64,000 nt of DNA from an uncultured Spartobacteria bacterium (GCA_903919125.1 CAIXGS010000005.1:1-64000); one strand, 5' to 3'; numbered from the stretch's first letter, positions 51,753-62,265 are shown. Translations and numbers: made by a program. The notes: a model not told the origin generated them from the letters alone.

Positions 51753-54299
51753 TTACTGTTCAAAAGTGACCGCGAGCGACTTCGTAGCTTTGCTGAGCGG
51801 TATGCAGTTGTCCTGCACTTCCACTAAGAGTTTTCGGAACGTTTTGCTGGGCTTGGTTAGTGTGAGCACTCCCGTGCGGAGTTCGATATGAAAGGCCTCG
51901 TCTTCGTTACCTTCTGTAATTTTATAGCTGAAAATCGTGCCGGGATCCGGATCCTTTGCGGAGAACGTGGCCAAGGGAGTCTTGGGAATTTGGTTTGCGG
52001 CGATCTTCAAAGTATCAGGGCCCTCGAGGCGTTCGATGGGGCGGTTGCCGGTCCAGGTCGGCAGGCGGGCTACTCGGGCAAGGGCGGCGGCGCTCAGCGG
52101 AAACTTACCAGAACCCAAACCGTATTTTTCAAAATATTCGGTGAGGTTAAATCCTGATTCCTCACTGAAAAGTACCAGAAACCGATCCCGCTTGGCCGAG
52201 GCTTCTTTCGATGGAAGACCATCCAGCGCAGGGTCTGAGCCAGGTTGTTGAAGCCAGTTCATCCAGCGCCCAAAGGCACGCTGATACAGTTCCCAGCCGA
52301 AGCATTCCGCCAGAGTAAAATAGAAGTCATAAGCGACGTTCATCTTGCAGGCTTTTTCCCAAGTTCGCTCCGCGGCAGGCAGTCGAGCCCAAGTCTCGAG
52401 GTCGGCGATACGAGTCTTGGCGTCGAATGTTCCGTGGGAATTGTTGTCCCAAGAGGTGCGGTTATGGAGTTTTTGAAGCACCAGAGCGGGTACCAGATTC
52501 ACATCAACTTCGGCATGGGTTGCGATGGTGTAATTCCCGTCAAAACTGTCCTGAAACGTGTGTCCCAATTCGTGAAGAAAACCCCAGTCGCCCCGAGTTG
52601 GACCGCGCGCAGTTAGCGCGGAGGGAGCCTCGCCGGCTTCTGCTCCGTAGGCCATCATTACAGGATACCCAGCATGGCCGTAACCGACGTAAATATCGCG
52701 GTCTACCAGCATGGACTCGCCACGTTTTCGCCATCTCCCGTAGCCGAGAAATTGGTCCGTAGTTTCCACCGCCCGATGCCAGTAGCTGGCGATACGTCCG
52801 GGATCGTCCATTGACTGAAGTTGGGCTTTTGGGAAATAACCGGTCCAAAGTGGCGTTTCCAACGTGCCCCAAGCTCCCGGAGCGTTTCGGAGCTCGCGCC
52901 ATTGAGCGTCGGTGGTTTTTCCCAGTTCGTAGCGTGGCGACGCGACGGCACCGTCAATGGTGACTTCCACGGTACCCAATGCACAATTCGCCGGAATAAG
53001 AATGCTGATTAGGCCGCCAAAAGCATTTGCTGCAGCTGTTTCCGTAGTCTTGAGCGTTGTGGTTGTGCTGATTTCTGGAAAACGGCGCCATTGGGCAAGG
53101 TTCCAGTTTTTGTCGGTGTGAATTCCTATTTCCAATTGCAGGCCGGCGGCAACAGCCTCAGGCGGTAATGTTACGCGAACGGGTTGGCCGGGTCGGGCGT
53201 ACAAGCCAGTCGAAATCCGTGTGTGTTCCCCGTGGTTAATGAGTCGGTCCGGACCCGTTTTGGCGTTGAAGTTGATTGCTTTCTTTAGTGTCGGCCCCGC
53301 AGAGGGCATGCCGGGAAAATCAGAAGCGAGCGGGTGGGGTGGCGTCTGTGAAGCGGGTTGCTGCTTGAGCCACCAACTTTCGTAACGCGCCATCAACGCG
53401 TTCATAGGTTGAAGGTTACGTCTTAGAGGAGTCTGGGCGGTGCATTTGCTCCAACCGGCCCGCTGGTGCAGACGCTGGAGGGTCTGCTTGAGGGGTTCGG
53501 AGGTGAGGTTCGCGGCCAGGCAGCTTTCGATGCTTATGGCCGCTTCTTGTTGCTCTGCCAAGGAAAGTGCTTTGCTTCCAGTTAGTTCTGCTTCTAGGGC
53601 TTCTGCCGCCCTTTGGCCGCTTGCCAGAGGAGATGGTTCTACGCCTAGGGGGAGACGCAAATCGCTGGGCCCGTTGGGTAAAAAGGCAAGGCCGGCAGGG
53701 ACAAGGAGCTTTTCGGCGAATTCAAGTAGCGCAGGCTTTGCCGCCCAAGGGGTTGTGCTTACTACAATTCCGCCGCCTGAATTTGCAAAGCGCACTAAGT
53801 CTGGAATTGCGGCGTTTGCGAATTCGGGAGTGATGTTGTGGAGATTGATAAAAACGCAGTGTACATTCTGTAAAGCATTTGAATTCCAAGTTTTGGGTGA
53901 TGCTATAAGGTTGGCATCCGGCCACTCAGGATTGGTCTGGGCGAGAACGAGGACAGAGGGGTGCGTCCTCCGGGAAGCCCATTTGCTAAGATTTGCAAAC
54001 CAGCCGTGCATTTCAGGCGTTGCGTTGCTTCCTAGACTCGTGTGAGCCAAGGCTACCACGCGCCCCGAGGAGTCCTTGTCATTAAAGTAACCGCATGCTA
54101 TAAAAATCTCGCGTTTAGAGGATTGTGCGATTGGAAAAGCGAGCTTTCCCACAATGGCAATGCTCCCAGCCGTGCCGTTTAATGTGAGGGCAGGCACTCG
54201 ATCTGTGAGCTGCGCGTAGTCGCTTCGCCAGTCGCAGTAGCTGAGGGGCGCGAGCAGCCAAAGGGTGCTCAGTAAGATCAGGGGGTGGTGGATTTTCAT
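51753..54299 (-). CDS. Secreted M60-family peptidase-like protein (mucinase type)
   Basis: The 848-residue exported protein has a signal peptide (MKIHHPLILLSTLWLLAPLS), an N-terminal region of about 330 residues, and a gluzincin domain near residues 340-650 with GYGHAGYPVMM and the zinc motif FLHELGHTFQDSFDG. EVDVNLVPALV follows. M60 enzymes such as enhancin and BT4244 cut mucin or other O-glycosylated proteins. The last 100 residues resemble a cadherin-like module (FSAKDPDPGTIFSYKITEGN). This fits the sulfatases in a host- or algal-glycoprotein-degrading lifestyle. Confidence 0.82.
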   Translation of the reverse strand: MKIHHPLILLSTLWLLAPLSYCDWRSDYAQLTDRVPALTLNGTAGSIAIVGKLAFPIAQSSKREIFIACGYFNDKDSSGRVVALAHTSLGSNATPEMHGWFANLSKWASRRTHPSVLVLAQTNPEWPDANLIASPKTWNSNALQNVHCVFINLHNITPEFANAAIPDLVRFANSGGGIVVSTTPWAAKPALLEFAEKLLVPAGLAFLPNGPSDLRLPLGVEPSPLASGQRAAEALEAELTGSKALSLAEQQEAAISIESCLAANLTSEPLKQTLQRLHQRAGWSKCTAQTPLRRNLQPMNALMARYESWWLKQQPASQTPPHPLASDFPGMPSAGPTLKKAINFNAKTGPDRLINHGEHTRISTGLYARPGQPVRVTLPPEAVAAGLQLEIGIHTDKNWNLAQWRRFPEISTTTTLKTTETAAANAFGGLISILIPANCALGTVEVTIDGAVASPRYELGKTTDAQWRELRNAPGAWGTLETPLWTGYFPKAQLQSMDDPGRIASYWHRAVETTDQFLGYGRWRKRGESMLVDRDIYVGYGHAGYPVMMAYGAEAGEAPSALTARGPTRGDWGFLHELGHTFQDSFDGNYTIATHAEVDVNLVPALVLQKLHNRTSWDNNSHGTFDAKTRIADLETWARLPAAERTWEKACKMNVAYDFYFTLAECFGWELYQRAFGRWMNWLQQPGSDPALDGLPSKEASAKRDRFLVLFSEESGFNLTEYFEKYGLGSGKFPLSAAALARVARLPTWTGNRPIERLEGPDTLKIAANQIPKTPLATFSAKDPDPGTIFSYKITEGNEDEAFHIELRTGVLTLTKPSKTFRKLLVEVQDNCIPLSKATKSLAVTFEQ

Positions 54300-54406
54300 C
54301 GGCGGTCGGGGTGGGGGGTGCCTTGAATAAACTCGGCTCTAATTATTGCGCGCTAAGCACAAGGGCGGAAAGTAAAACGCCGCATTCTGCTTAAAAAGCT
54401 GAGCGA

Positions 54407-55627
54407 CTAAGTCAACGTTTTTTGCAGCAGATTCGCGAGTGATGCAGTCTTGAATGGTTTCAAGAGTAACCCCGAAAAGCCGAGCGCGTACACAGCTTCC
54501 GGAGTTAGCTTTCCAGCATGTCCTGTGGTGAGGATGACGCGTTGTTGAGGTTTTGTATTCCAAAGTGATCTGGCGAGTTCCATGCCGTTCATACGGGGCA
54601 TGCTCAGGTCCGTGATGACGACGTCAAAACGCTCCGTGCGATGCTTTGCAAGAGCAACCTCAGGCGTCGGCGCGAAGGTCGCCTGGTAGCCCAATGAGGA
54701 CAGGCTTTCCGAGATCACAAGTCCTAAAACTTCTTCGTCATCCACGAACAAGATCCGCTCGCCTTTTCCTTGTGGCACTGCCTGGTTCTCCGTCTTTTGG
54801 ACGCTAGGCGGCACAGACGCACGCAGCGTTCCCAATGTTTCGGAGATGGCCTCCGTTAGATCGAAAGGCTCGTGAGGCCGTTCCTGTTGCCTGCTGAAAT
54901 CCAAGATGGATCCGACAAGGTGTGATGCGCGTCTAGTGCATTTCAATATGGAGTCAAACCGTTTAGTGCAACTCGACGGAGCGTCCGCAAGGTGGATGCC
55001 GCTTTCCGCAAACCCAATAATTCCGGTGAGGATGTTCTTAAAATCGTCAGCGATGGCGGCTGTCACGGTTCCCACGGATTCTAGGCGTCCAGCATGATTT
55101 AGCTTCGCTTCAAGTCTTCGCCGCAGTTGGCCTTCTTGATTTGCCTCATTCCTCGTCTCGGCTGCGTCCTCCATCCGCCGATTACAAGTAGACAGTAAAT
55201 AAGAATGGCACTCCTGATAGTACTCCGCCTCCAGCAAGTGAAACTCGGAACCAGTAAGCGGCAACGACATACGTGCCTGATTCATAATCGACAATAAGGT
55301 CGGCCTTAACTGATCGAGATCGGAATCAAGAGAAAGCAGTTCAGAAGCGCCACAGCGCAGGGCATGCGCTCGATCGCAGGGGCGGTTTAGAATTTTGCTC
55401 AATAAAACCACGCAGGCAGCATCCAGTTCGGGATGCGTTCGCAACTCACGGCAAAGCACAAACGGTTCCGCTCCGCATGTGTCGCAGTCTATGAGAATCA
55501 CATCCGGACGAATAGTGAGCGAAAACGCCACCACCGCCTCATTGGCGTGAACCAAGTAGCGCGACTTAAGTATTTTAGCTAAAGAGCTGTTAGACTTTGC
55601 AACGAGGAGCGTGGTGAATTCATTCAT
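54407..55627 (-). CDS. Degenerate hybrid sensor protein: receiver-like, HisKA-like without His or ATPase, receiver
   Basis: The 406-residue protein has a receiver-like domain (1-115) without the acidic pair at its N-terminus, a coiled/HisKA-like segment (135-275), and an intact receiver (288-406) with FVDDEE, phospho-acceptor Asp340 and Lys390. In the HisKA part the usual AHDFNN is ADDFKN: the phosphorylated histidine is Asp194. After about residue 275 the HATPase domain that should follow is absent, and the chain goes directly to the receiver linker (QGKGERILFVDDEE). It therefore cannot act as a kinase. The ATG at 55627 is chosen over TTG 55630. Confidence 0.8.
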   Translation of the reverse strand: MNEFTTLLVAKSNSSLAKILKSRYLVHANEAVVAFSLTIRPDVILIDCDTCGAEPFVLCRELRTHPELDAACVVLLSKILNRPCDRAHALRCGASELLSLDSDLDQLRPTLLSIMNQARMSLPLTGSEFHLLEAEYYQECHSYLLSTCNRRMEDAAETRNEANQEGQLRRRLEAKLNHAGRLESVGTVTAAIADDFKNILTGIIGFAESGIHLADAPSSCTKRFDSILKCTRRASHLVGSILDFSRQQERPHEPFDLTEAISETLGTLRASVPPSVQKTENQAVPQGKGERILFVDDEEVLGLVISESLSSLGYQATFAPTPEVALAKHRTERFDVVITDLSMPRMNGMELARSLWNTKPQQRVILTTGHAGKLTPEAVYALGFSGLLLKPFKTASLANLLQKTLT

Positions 55628-55947
55628 CAATGGCTCATCGTTTTCCGGAGCGAAATCGGTTTGATCCGATGTCTGATTCCTGAGTCGTTAGCAAGTGGCG
55701 AGTTTTAGTTAAAATGTGGCGCTAAAATATTCACCTCCAATTATTTCCTGCCGCATCTTTGCGTGAAAGATCTGCGAAACTGGACTAGGTGGATTGCTTT
55801 GGGAAAATTAGTGCAATCAGAAAAAATAGATTTTTTTTCAGATTGATATTGTCACCAGCCGTCTTGCTGACATTCTATCAAACCCCGCACCGCGGATTCG
55901 CAGGAGATCCAGACATAAAGTTTGGTTCGGTTGCACTGCTCCCTTAT
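55628..55947 (+). other. Region before rplA; no gene, strong AT-rich inverted repeat
   Basis: This divergent gap holds no recognised gene. At 55814-55845 the two arms CAATCAGAAAAAA and TTTTTTCAGATTG pair except for one A-A mismatch. The structure could terminate a plus-strand transcript or affect the promoter of the ribosomal operon. The promoter itself was not clearly found. The expected rplK, nusG and secE are absent. Confidence 0.5.
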
Positions 55948-56649
55948 ATGGCTATTCACAGATCAAAACGTTATCGCGCTGCTGCTGAGAAAATCAAAGC
56001 AGCACATCCTTATCCCTTCGCGGAAGCCCTTGCTACCCTCAAAGCGCTTCCCGGAACAAAGTTTGACCAGACGGTCACCATTTCTTTTCGCCTCGGGGTA
56101 GACCCTCGGCAGTCGGATCAAATGGTGCGGGGTACCTGCCCTCTACCAAACGGTTCGGGTAAGACAGTGCGCGTGCTGGTTTTCGCTGAAGGCGCTTCCG
56201 CCGATGCCGCCCGTGAAGCGGGTGCTGAACACGTCGGTTACCGCGATCTCATCGAAAAGTGCGTGGGCGGTTTTCAGGACTTCGACGTCGCGATCGCTAC
56301 GCCAGCTTGTATGACCGAAGTTCGGAAGCTCGGCAAAGTACTCGGGCCACGCGGCCTGATGCCGAACCCAAAGACCGGCACCGTCACCGATGACACAGGC
56401 AAGGCCATTCGCGAAGTGAAGGCTGGTCGTGTGGAATTCAAGCTTGATAAGAACGGCAACATTGCGGTGCCCGTTGGTAAGCTTTCTTTCAGTGAAACAG
56501 CTTTGCTGGAAAACGGAACGGCAGTGATTGACGCCATTGTGAAGTCGCGTCCGCCAGCCGCTAAGGGCCGCTTTGTCGAAAACATCTCCTTGGCATCTAC
56601 GATGTCACCTAGCCTCCGAGTGGATGCTTCTCCGTTCTTGAAGTTCTAA
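55948..56649 (+). CDS. rplA: 50S ribosomal protein L1
   Basis: The 233-residue protein matches uL1: [53 protein letters not shown], and the RNA-binding [15 protein letters not shown] followed by [17 protein letters not shown]1 forms the mobile stalk that guides deacylated tRNA out of the ribosome and represses its own mRNA. The frame is open from 55789; ATG 55948 is the start shared with the family. It has no Shine-Dalgarno motif and opens the rplA-rplJ-rplL-rpoB-rpoC series. Confidence 0.97.
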   Translation: MAIHRSKRYRAAAEKIKAAHPYPFAEALATLKALPGTKFDQTVTISFRLGVDPRQSDQMVRGTCPLPNGSGKTVRVLVFAEGASADAAREAGAEHVGYRDLIEKCVGGFQDFDVAIATPACMTEVRKLGKVLGPRGLMPNPKTGTVTDDTGKAIREVKAGRVEFKLDKNGNIAVPVGKLSFSETALLENGTAVIDAIVKSRPPAAKGRFVENISLASTMSPSLRVDASPFLKF

Positions 56650-56670
56650 TCCCTCTGTCGCTTAGGCGTC

Positions 56671-56813
56671 CTGAGTTGCCTGCTCTCGCGGGAACTTCAG
56701 GTCAGCCTTCGCGGATCGTCCACGGACGTTTCTTAGCTCAATACCCGCTAACTTTTAACTTTCCAAACTAACCCAGCACTCACTGGCTAATTTATCAGGT
56801 TCGTCCTGAGCCA
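56671..56813 (+). promoter_or_regulatory. Structured leader between rplA and rplJ, possible L10 leader
   Basis: Two hairpins are visible in the 200-base spacer. The first (56671-56700) pairs CTGAGTT and CCTGC with GCGGG and AAC-T-TCAG around a TCTC loop. The second (56784-56813) pairs TGGCT with AGCCA and, after a 7-base one-sided bulge, CAGG with CCTG. A bulged stem upstream of rplJ is the position of the L10(L12)4 autoregulatory leader in other bacteria. The identity is inferred from position and shape. Confidence 0.5.
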
Positions 56814-56850
56814 ATCAGATCACAATTTCAGTCACACTTAGGCTACATCT

Positions 56851-57426
56851 ATGCATCCCGCAAAAGCCACCATTGTTGAAGATATCGCTGGGCGCCTCAA
56901 CTCCTCGCCCTTCCTTTTTGTTGCCGATTACACCGGCCTCAAAGTCACTCAGTTTGCTGAACTCCGCAACCGGCTCTTCGCCGTGGGCGCAGAGTTTCAC
57001 GTAGTAAAAAACACGTTTCTGCGCCGCGCCTTAACGGACGCCGGTCTTCCCGAGATCGACGGACTCAAGGGACAAAGCGCGATCGTCACGGGCGAGAAAG
57101 ACGTAGCCTCCGCAGCCAAGGTGGTTAAGACCTTCGCCGCTGAGTTCAAGAAGCCTATTCTCCGGGCTGGGATTGTGGATCACCTCGTGGTGTCCTCCGA
57201 TCAGATCAACGCAATTGCAGACTTGCCTTCTCGCGAAGTTCTTTTGGCAACGCTCCTGGGCGTGTTGCAGGCTCCTGGAACGAAGTTGGTGCGCGTTCTC
57301 AACGAACCCGCCGCCTCTCTGGCCCGTGTGCTTCAGGCCAAGGTGGATCAATCTGGCCAGCCCGCCGAGATTTCCGCCGAGACTTCCGATGCCACGCCGG
57401 AGGCGCCCGAAGCTGTTGCGTCTTAA
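56851..57426 (+). CDS. rplJ: 50S ribosomal protein L10
   Basis: The 191-residue protein matches uL10: FLFVADYTGLKVTQFAELRN, FHVVKNTFLRRALTDAGLP, LKGQSAIVTG, and a helical C-terminus that binds L7/L12 dimers. An acidic Ala/Pro/Glu tail of about 25 residues makes it slightly longer than usual. Together with L7/L12 it forms the stalk recruiting translation factors. Start at ATG 56851 without a clear Shine-Dalgarno motif. Confidence 0.96.
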   Translation: MHPAKATIVEDIAGRLNSSPFLFVADYTGLKVTQFAELRNRLFAVGAEFHVVKNTFLRRALTDAGLPEIDGLKGQSAIVTGEKDVASAAKVVKTFAAEFKKPILRAGIVDHLVVSSDQINAIADLPSREVLLATLLGVLQAPGTKLVRVLNEPAASLARVLQAKVDQSGQPAEISAETSDATPEAPEAVAS

Positions 57427-57619
57427 TTTCTAAATTCAACAAACTTACGCAGCTGTACAGACAGTTGCCGCGCTGCGCGTGAGCAAAGGTCTGTTCTCTG
57501 TAAAATCTTCCTAGGCGCGAGTCTGGGATACCGTGGAGTCCTCGAAAGGGGGTTCCAACTTGCAACACAAACAAAACAACAGGTTCTTTGTCGGGGGAGG
57601 GGCCCTTCCTCTTAATTTC

Positions 57620-57633
57620 TCCGGAGCTCCGGA
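57620..57633 (+). promoter_or_regulatory. Perfect 14-bp palindrome before rplL
   Basis: TCCGGAGCTCCGGA lies 23 bases before the rplL start. As RNA it can fold to a 5-bp stem with an AGCU loop near the ribosome binding area, so it may tune L7/L12 translation. As DNA it could be a protein-binding site. Confidence 0.35.
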
Positions 57634-57656
57634 AAGCGACGATCCCAAAAAAATAT

Positions 57657-58034
57657 ATGTCTGATACACACGCACTGGTTGAACAGCTCAGCAACCTCAC
57701 CATCCTCCAAGTCGCTGACTTGGTAAAGCAACTCGAAGAAAAGTGGGGCGTGAGCGCCGCCGCTCCTGTGGCCGTTGCCGCAGCTGGAGCTCCAGCCGCC
57801 GCCGCTCCTGTTGAAGAGAAGACGTCTTTTGACGTTATCCTCAAGGATTGCGGAGCAAACAAAATCGCCGTGATTAAGGAAGTTCGCGCTGCAGTAGCCG
57901 GACTCGGTTTGGCAGAAGCCAAGGCGCTTGTGGAGTCCGCTCCGAAGGCCCTTAAAGAAGGTGTCACCAAGGAAGAAGCCGAAGAGATCAAGAAGAAGGT
58001 CGAATCAGCTGGCGCCAAGGTCGAAATCAAGTAG
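57657..58034 (+). CDS. rplL: 50S ribosomal protein L7/L12
   Basis: The 125-residue protein has an N-terminal dimerisation helix ([20 protein letters not shown]), the Ala/Pro-rich hinge, and the C-terminal factor-binding domain ([40 protein letters not shown]). Length is normal. The frame is open from 57588, but the family start is ATG 57657. Multiple copies per ribosome sit on L10. Confidence 0.97.
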   Translation: MSDTHALVEQLSNLTILQVADLVKQLEEKWGVSAAAPVAVAAAGAPAAAAPVEEKTSFDVILKDCGANKIAVIKEVRAAVAGLGLAEAKALVESAPKALKEGVTKEEAEEIKKKVESAGAKVEIK

Positions 58035-58079
58035 TTTTTCAAAACAGACGAATATTTATTTCGTCCACTCCTGTAATTA

Positions 58080-58118
58080 CTGTGTCCGGCAGGCTCGTTT
58101 TCTGCTTGCCGGACGCAG
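58080..58118 (+). terminator. Strong hairpin after rplL, likely attenuator
   Basis: CTGTGTCCGGCAGGC pairs with GCTTGCCGGACGCAG through about 15 pairs with two G-U positions, around a 9-base loop, and is followed by CTTTTCTC. This is the right place and form for the attenuator that lets ribosomal genes be transcribed more than rpoBC. The T-run is imperfect, so partial termination is expected. Confidence 0.6.
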
Positions 58119-58227
58119 CTTTTCTCTCGTAGAGTCAATCTTTGGTATTCTGACTTCCCATTCTACAACCGCAGAGTCGCGCGTAATTGCTGACCACCTT
58201 TCACTTATCCAGACTGCCGGCAAAAGC

Positions 58228-58267
58228 GAAATGGCCCTCCTTTCCTCTTTTTAGGGGGCCCCATTTC
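58228..58267 (+). promoter_or_regulatory. Second hairpin in the rplL-rpoB spacer
   Basis: GAAATGG (58228-58234) pairs with CCATTTC (58261-58267), and CCCTCC with GGGGG inside. It stands 100 bases before rpoB. In enterobacteria an RNase III site lies in this spacer; a processing role here is only a suggestion. Confidence 0.4.
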
Positions 58268-58367
58268 CTTCACATCCAGCATTCTAGATTGAGTCGGAAA
58301 TCTGACAGCCTGCGTGCGCCTCTGCGGTTTTTTGCCCGCAGCCTCCCGTACCCACCGAATCCCTCTC

Positions 58368-61300
58368 ATGTCTGAGCGTATCAACTTCGGCAAAATTAAG
58401 GAAGGCGCCGAGCCGCCAAACCTTATTGAAATCCAATTAAACTCCTACGTGGAGTTTCTTCAGAAGGACGTCCCACTTAGTCGCCGCAAGGCTACGGGTT
58501 TGCACGCCGTTTTTTCTGAAGTCTTCCCAATCTCCAGTTACGACGAGAAAGTTGTGCTGCAGTTTGACTCCTATGAGATCAGCGAGCCTAAAATGTCTGT
58601 GCGCGAGTGTATGCGTGAGAGCCAGACTTTCTCCGCGCCTCTCTATGTGACTTTCTCGCTCAAAGAAGAGCGGGGGACTAAGGAAGAAAAAGTCTACATG
58701 GGCGAAATTCCGCTCATGACTCCGCAAGGGACCTTCGTGATCAACGGGGCTGAGCGTGTTGTGGTTTCCCAGTTGCATCGTTCTCCGGGGATCGCTTTTG
58801 AAAGCTCCATTCACCTCAACGGAAAGGTGCTCTACTCCTTCCGTATCATTCCGGATCGCGGTTCTTGGTTGGAAGTTCAGTACGACACCAACGATTTGCT
58901 CTATGTTTATTTAGATCGCCGCAAGCGTCGTCGCAAGTTCTTAGCGACCACTTTGCTGCGAGCCCTAGGTTATGGCACTGATGAACAGATCATTCGTTTG
59001 TTCTATGATGTTGAGACCTTGAAGCTTTCCGAGTCCCTCGATGAATCCGAGATCTCCAGCCGAGTGCTCGTGGATTCCGTGTTGGATGGTGAAATCACCG
59101 TGGCTCGTGCTTTTGAGCCTCTTACCAAGGCGACGGTGAGCCAGATCATGGCGCTGGGAATTAAGACCGTTCCTGTGGTCGACCTTAAGGGTGATGACAC
59201 GATCATCAAGGCCCTGAAAAAAGATCCAGTTGATACCGAAGAGGAGGCGCTCAAAGAAATCTACCGCCGCCTGCGTCCTGGCGATCCTCCTTCGGTGCCC
59301 AATGCGCGAAATCTGCTCAAGCGGCTGTTTTTTGATCCGAAGAAGTACGATCTCGGCCGCGTAGGTCGTCACAAGATCAATACGAAGTTGGAGATCAAGA
59401 TCCCTGCGGATCAGCGGGTTTTGACGAACGAAGATTTCATCGGCGCGATGAAGTATCTTATCCAGTTGCGCACCGGTTCGGGCCGTTTAGATGACATCGA
59501 TCACCTAGGCTCCCGTCGTGTTCGTACCGTGGGAGAATTGCTCGCGAACCAGTGCCGCGTGGGGCTGGCCCGTACCGAACGACTTGTGAAGGAGCGTATG
59601 GCGTTGTTCGACATGAACATCGAAGGGATGACGCCGCAAAAGCTCATTAACCCCAAGGCGCTTTCCGCAGTGATTCGCGATTTCTTTGGCCGTTCGCAGT
59701 TGAGCCAGTTCATGGATCAAACCAATCCGTTGGCGGAACTGACGCACAAACGGCGTCTCTCGGCTCTCGGGCCAGGCGGCTTGAGCCGAGACCGTGCAGG
59801 CTTCGAAGTTCGCGACGTGCATCCTTCTCATTACGGGCGTATCTGCCCCATTGAGACGCCTGAAGGTCCGAACATCGGTTTGATTTCCTCGCTCTCCAGC
59901 TATGCGCGGATCAATGACTTTGGTTTCATTGAAACTCCTTACCGCAAAGTGATCAAGGGCTGTGTGACCGATAAGGTCGAGTACCTCACAGGCGATCAGG
60001 AAGAAAAGTTCCTCGTCGCGCAGGCAAATGTACGCGTGGATGAAAAGGGCAAGTTTCTTGACTCTCACGTCGCAGTACGTTCGGGCGGAGACTTCTTGGA
60101 AGTGGAGCCCGACAAGGTTCATTACATGGACATCTCGCCCAAGCAGTTGGTGTCCGTCGCGGCTTCGCTCATTCCATTCTTGGAACACGATGATGCGAAT
60201 CGCGCGTTGATGGGCTCTAACATGCAACGCCAAGGTGTGCCTTTGCTTATCTCAGAATCTCCGTTGGTGGGAACTGGGATGGAGGCCAAGGTCGCTCGCG
60301 ACTCCAGAGCCGTTATTGTAGCTGAGGCTGACGGTATCGTGGCTAGTGTCACGGCCGATCAGATCATCGTTTCACGAGACGGCGAAGTGCCTGAAAGCAA
60401 AAAACGACTCAAACACGACCCGGTTGACGGTGTCCAGTTGTTTGATTTGCGCAAGTTTATGCGTTCCAACGCAGGCACTTGCGTGAATCAGCGGCCGATT
60501 GTTAAAAAGGGTGAGAAGGTTGCAAAGGGACAAGTCATTGCTGATGGTCCGAATTGCGACAGTGGCGAACTCGCTCTCGGTCGTAACGTGCTCGTGGCGT
60601 TCATGCCTTGGAACGGATATAACTTCGAAGACGCCATTACGATTTCCGAACGCGTGGTTAAGGAGGACATTTACACCTCCATCCACATCGACGAATTCGA
60701 GTGCGGCGCCCGCGATACCAAACTCGGGCCTGAGGAAATCACTCGCGATATTCCTAACGTTTCGGAAGAAGCGCTGCGCAATCTCGGTCCCGACGGCGTA
60801 GTCCGTATTGGAGCAGAGATCCGCCCAGGGGATATTCTCGTGGGTAAGATCACGCCAAAGAGCGAAACGGAACTTGCTCCTGAAGAGCGTCTTCTGCGCG
60901 CAATCTTCGGTGAGAAAGCGGCCGATGTGAAGGACACTTCGCTTACGGTCCCTTCGGGAACCTACGGCATCGTCATGGACGTTAAGGTTTCAAGTCGAAA
61001 GGAAGTTGCTAAAATTAAGCTTTCCCCAGGCGAGTCCAAGCGCCAGCAGAAGGAAGCCGAGGAGCATTTCCAGAAGAAAAAACTGGAGCTTCACGAAGAA
61101 CTAACCGAGGCGCTTTCAAACATCCTTTTGGGTGAAAAAATTCCGCTGGACGTGGTGAATGCGCAAACGGGTGAAATCATCATCCCCGCCAATCGCAAGA
61201 TCACCAAGACTCTGCTGCGCAAACTCGCTCAGGTTTATGATCACGTGGATATTGATCCTTCGCCGATTCGCAACAAAATCCGTGAGATCATTTCCCAGTT

Positions 61301-62174
61301 TGAGCCCCGTTTTCAGGAGCTTGATCAGGAGCACGAAAGCTCGATGGACAAGCTTGAGAGCGGTGATGACATCGATCCAGGGATTATTAAGCAGGTTAAG
61401 GTGTACATCGCTTCCAAACGGAAACTTTCCGTTGGGGATAAGATGGCCGGTCGTCACGGGAATAAGGGTGTTGTAGCCCGTATCGTTCCTGAGGAAGACA
61501 TGCCGTTCTTGGCGGATGGTAAGCCTGTGGACATCGTGTTGAATCCGCTCGGGGTGCCTTCTCGAATGAACGTGGGTCAGGTTCTCGAAACCCACCTTGG
61601 GATCGCCGCGAAAGCGCTCGGATTCAAGGTTGCCACCCCAGTGTTCGACGGCATCAAGGAGTCCCAAATCTTCGACTTCCTTAAACAGGCCCGTCAGGTT
61701 GAAGGCTTCACGTGGGTCACCGAAACCGGAAAAGCGTCTGTCTTTGACGGTCGCACTGGGGACGAGTTCGATCAGCAGGTGGTTGTGGGTTACATCTACA
61801 TGCTGAAGCTCGGCCACTTGGTAGCGGATAAGATTCATGCTCGCGCAGTCGGTCCATATTCTTTGGTGACGCAGCAGCCTCTGGGCGGAAAAGCTCAGTA
61901 CGGTGGTCAGCGTTTCGGAGAGATGGAAGTGTGGGCGCTGGAAGCGTATGGCGCAGCCTACACGCTGCAGGAATTGCTCACCGTCAAGTCTGACGACGTG
62001 CAGGGGCGCACCCGCATCTACGAGTCCATTGTCAAAGGTGACAACGCCTTGGAAGCCGGTACGCCGGAGTCCTTCAACGTTTTGATTAAGGAAATGCAGT
62101 CGCTGGGTCTCGACGTCAAAGTCGGTGCTCGCAACGCGAACAGCCCGCCCTCGATTCCGCACGTTTCCTTCTAA
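58368..62174 (+). CDS. rpoB: RNA polymerase beta subunit
   Basis: The 1268-residue subunit is complete. It contains the rifampicin-pocket region [20 protein letters not shown] and [20 protein letters not shown] with the usual sensitive-type residues (Gln, Asp, His, Arg, Ser), then [20 protein letters not shown]. The C-terminus has [17 protein letters not shown] and [19 protein letters not shown]. The first in-frame ATG of the family is 58368; the frame is open from 58314. No Shine-Dalgarno motif is visible. Confidence 0.98.
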   Translation: MSERINFGKIKEGAEPPNLIEIQLNSYVEFLQKDVPLSRRKATGLHAVFSEVFPISSYDEKVVLQFDSYEISEPKMSVRECMRESQTFSAPLYVTFSLKEERGTKEEKVYMGEIPLMTPQGTFVINGAERVVVSQLHRSPGIAFESSIHLNGKVLYSFRIIPDRGSWLEVQYDTNDLLYVYLDRRKRRRKFLATTLLRALGYGTDEQIIRLFYDVETLKLSESLDESEISSRVLVDSVLDGEITVARAFEPLTKATVSQIMALGIKTVPVVDLKGDDTIIKALKKDPVDTEEEALKEIYRRLRPGDPPSVPNARNLLKRLFFDPKKYDLGRVGRHKINTKLEIKIPADQRVLTNEDFIGAMKYLIQLRTGSGRLDDIDHLGSRRVRTVGELLANQCRVGLARTERLVKERMALFDMNIEGMTPQKLINPKALSAVIRDFFGRSQLSQFMDQTNPLAELTHKRRLSALGPGGLSRDRAGFEVRDVHPSHYGRICPIETPEGPNIGLISSLSSYARINDFGFIETPYRKVIKGCVTDKVEYLTGDQEEKFLVAQANVRVDEKGKFLDSHVAVRSGGDFLEVEPDKVHYMDISPKQLVSVAASLIPFLEHDDANRALMGSNMQRQGVPLLISESPLVGTGMEAKVARDSRAVIVAEADGIVASVTADQIIVSRDGEVPESKKRLKHDPVDGVQLFDLRKFMRSNAGTCVNQRPIVKKGEKVAKGQVIADGPNCDSGELALGRNVLVAFMPWNGYNFEDAITISERVVKEDIYTSIHIDEFECGARDTKLGPEEITRDIPNVSEEALRNLGPDGVVRIGAEIRPGDILVGKITPKSETELAPEERLLRAIFGEKAADVKDTSLTVPSGTYGIVMDVKVSSRKEVAKIKLSPGESKRQQKEAEEHFQKKKLELHEELTEALSNILLGEKIPLDVVNAQTGEIIIPANRKITKTLLRKLAQVYDHVDIDPSPIRNKIREIISQFEPRFQELDQEHESSMDKLESGDDIDPGIIKQVKVYIASKRKLSVGDKMAGRHGNKGVVARIVPEEDMPFLADGKPVDIVLNPLGVPSRMNVGQVLETHLGIAAKALGFKVATPVFDGIKESQIFDFLKQARQVEGFTWVTETGKASVFDGRTGDEFDQQVVVGYIYMLKLGHLVADKIHARAVGPYSLVTQQPLGGKAQYGGQRFGEMEVWALEAYGAAYTLQELLTVKSDDVQGRTRIYESIVKGDNALEAGTPESFNVLIKEMQSLGLDVKVGARNANSPPSIPHVSF

Positions 62175-62265
62175 CCCCCCTCAATCAGTTCAAGCCGCCC
62201 AGCACCTCCGCCGCGCTGGGTGGCTCATTTCAGGCGTCTGTTTCTTTTTCGTATCTTTGTAACGT

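Noticed and set aside
58965-62162. Long minus-strand frames inside rpoB
   Set aside because: Pure antisense shadows of a highly conserved gene.
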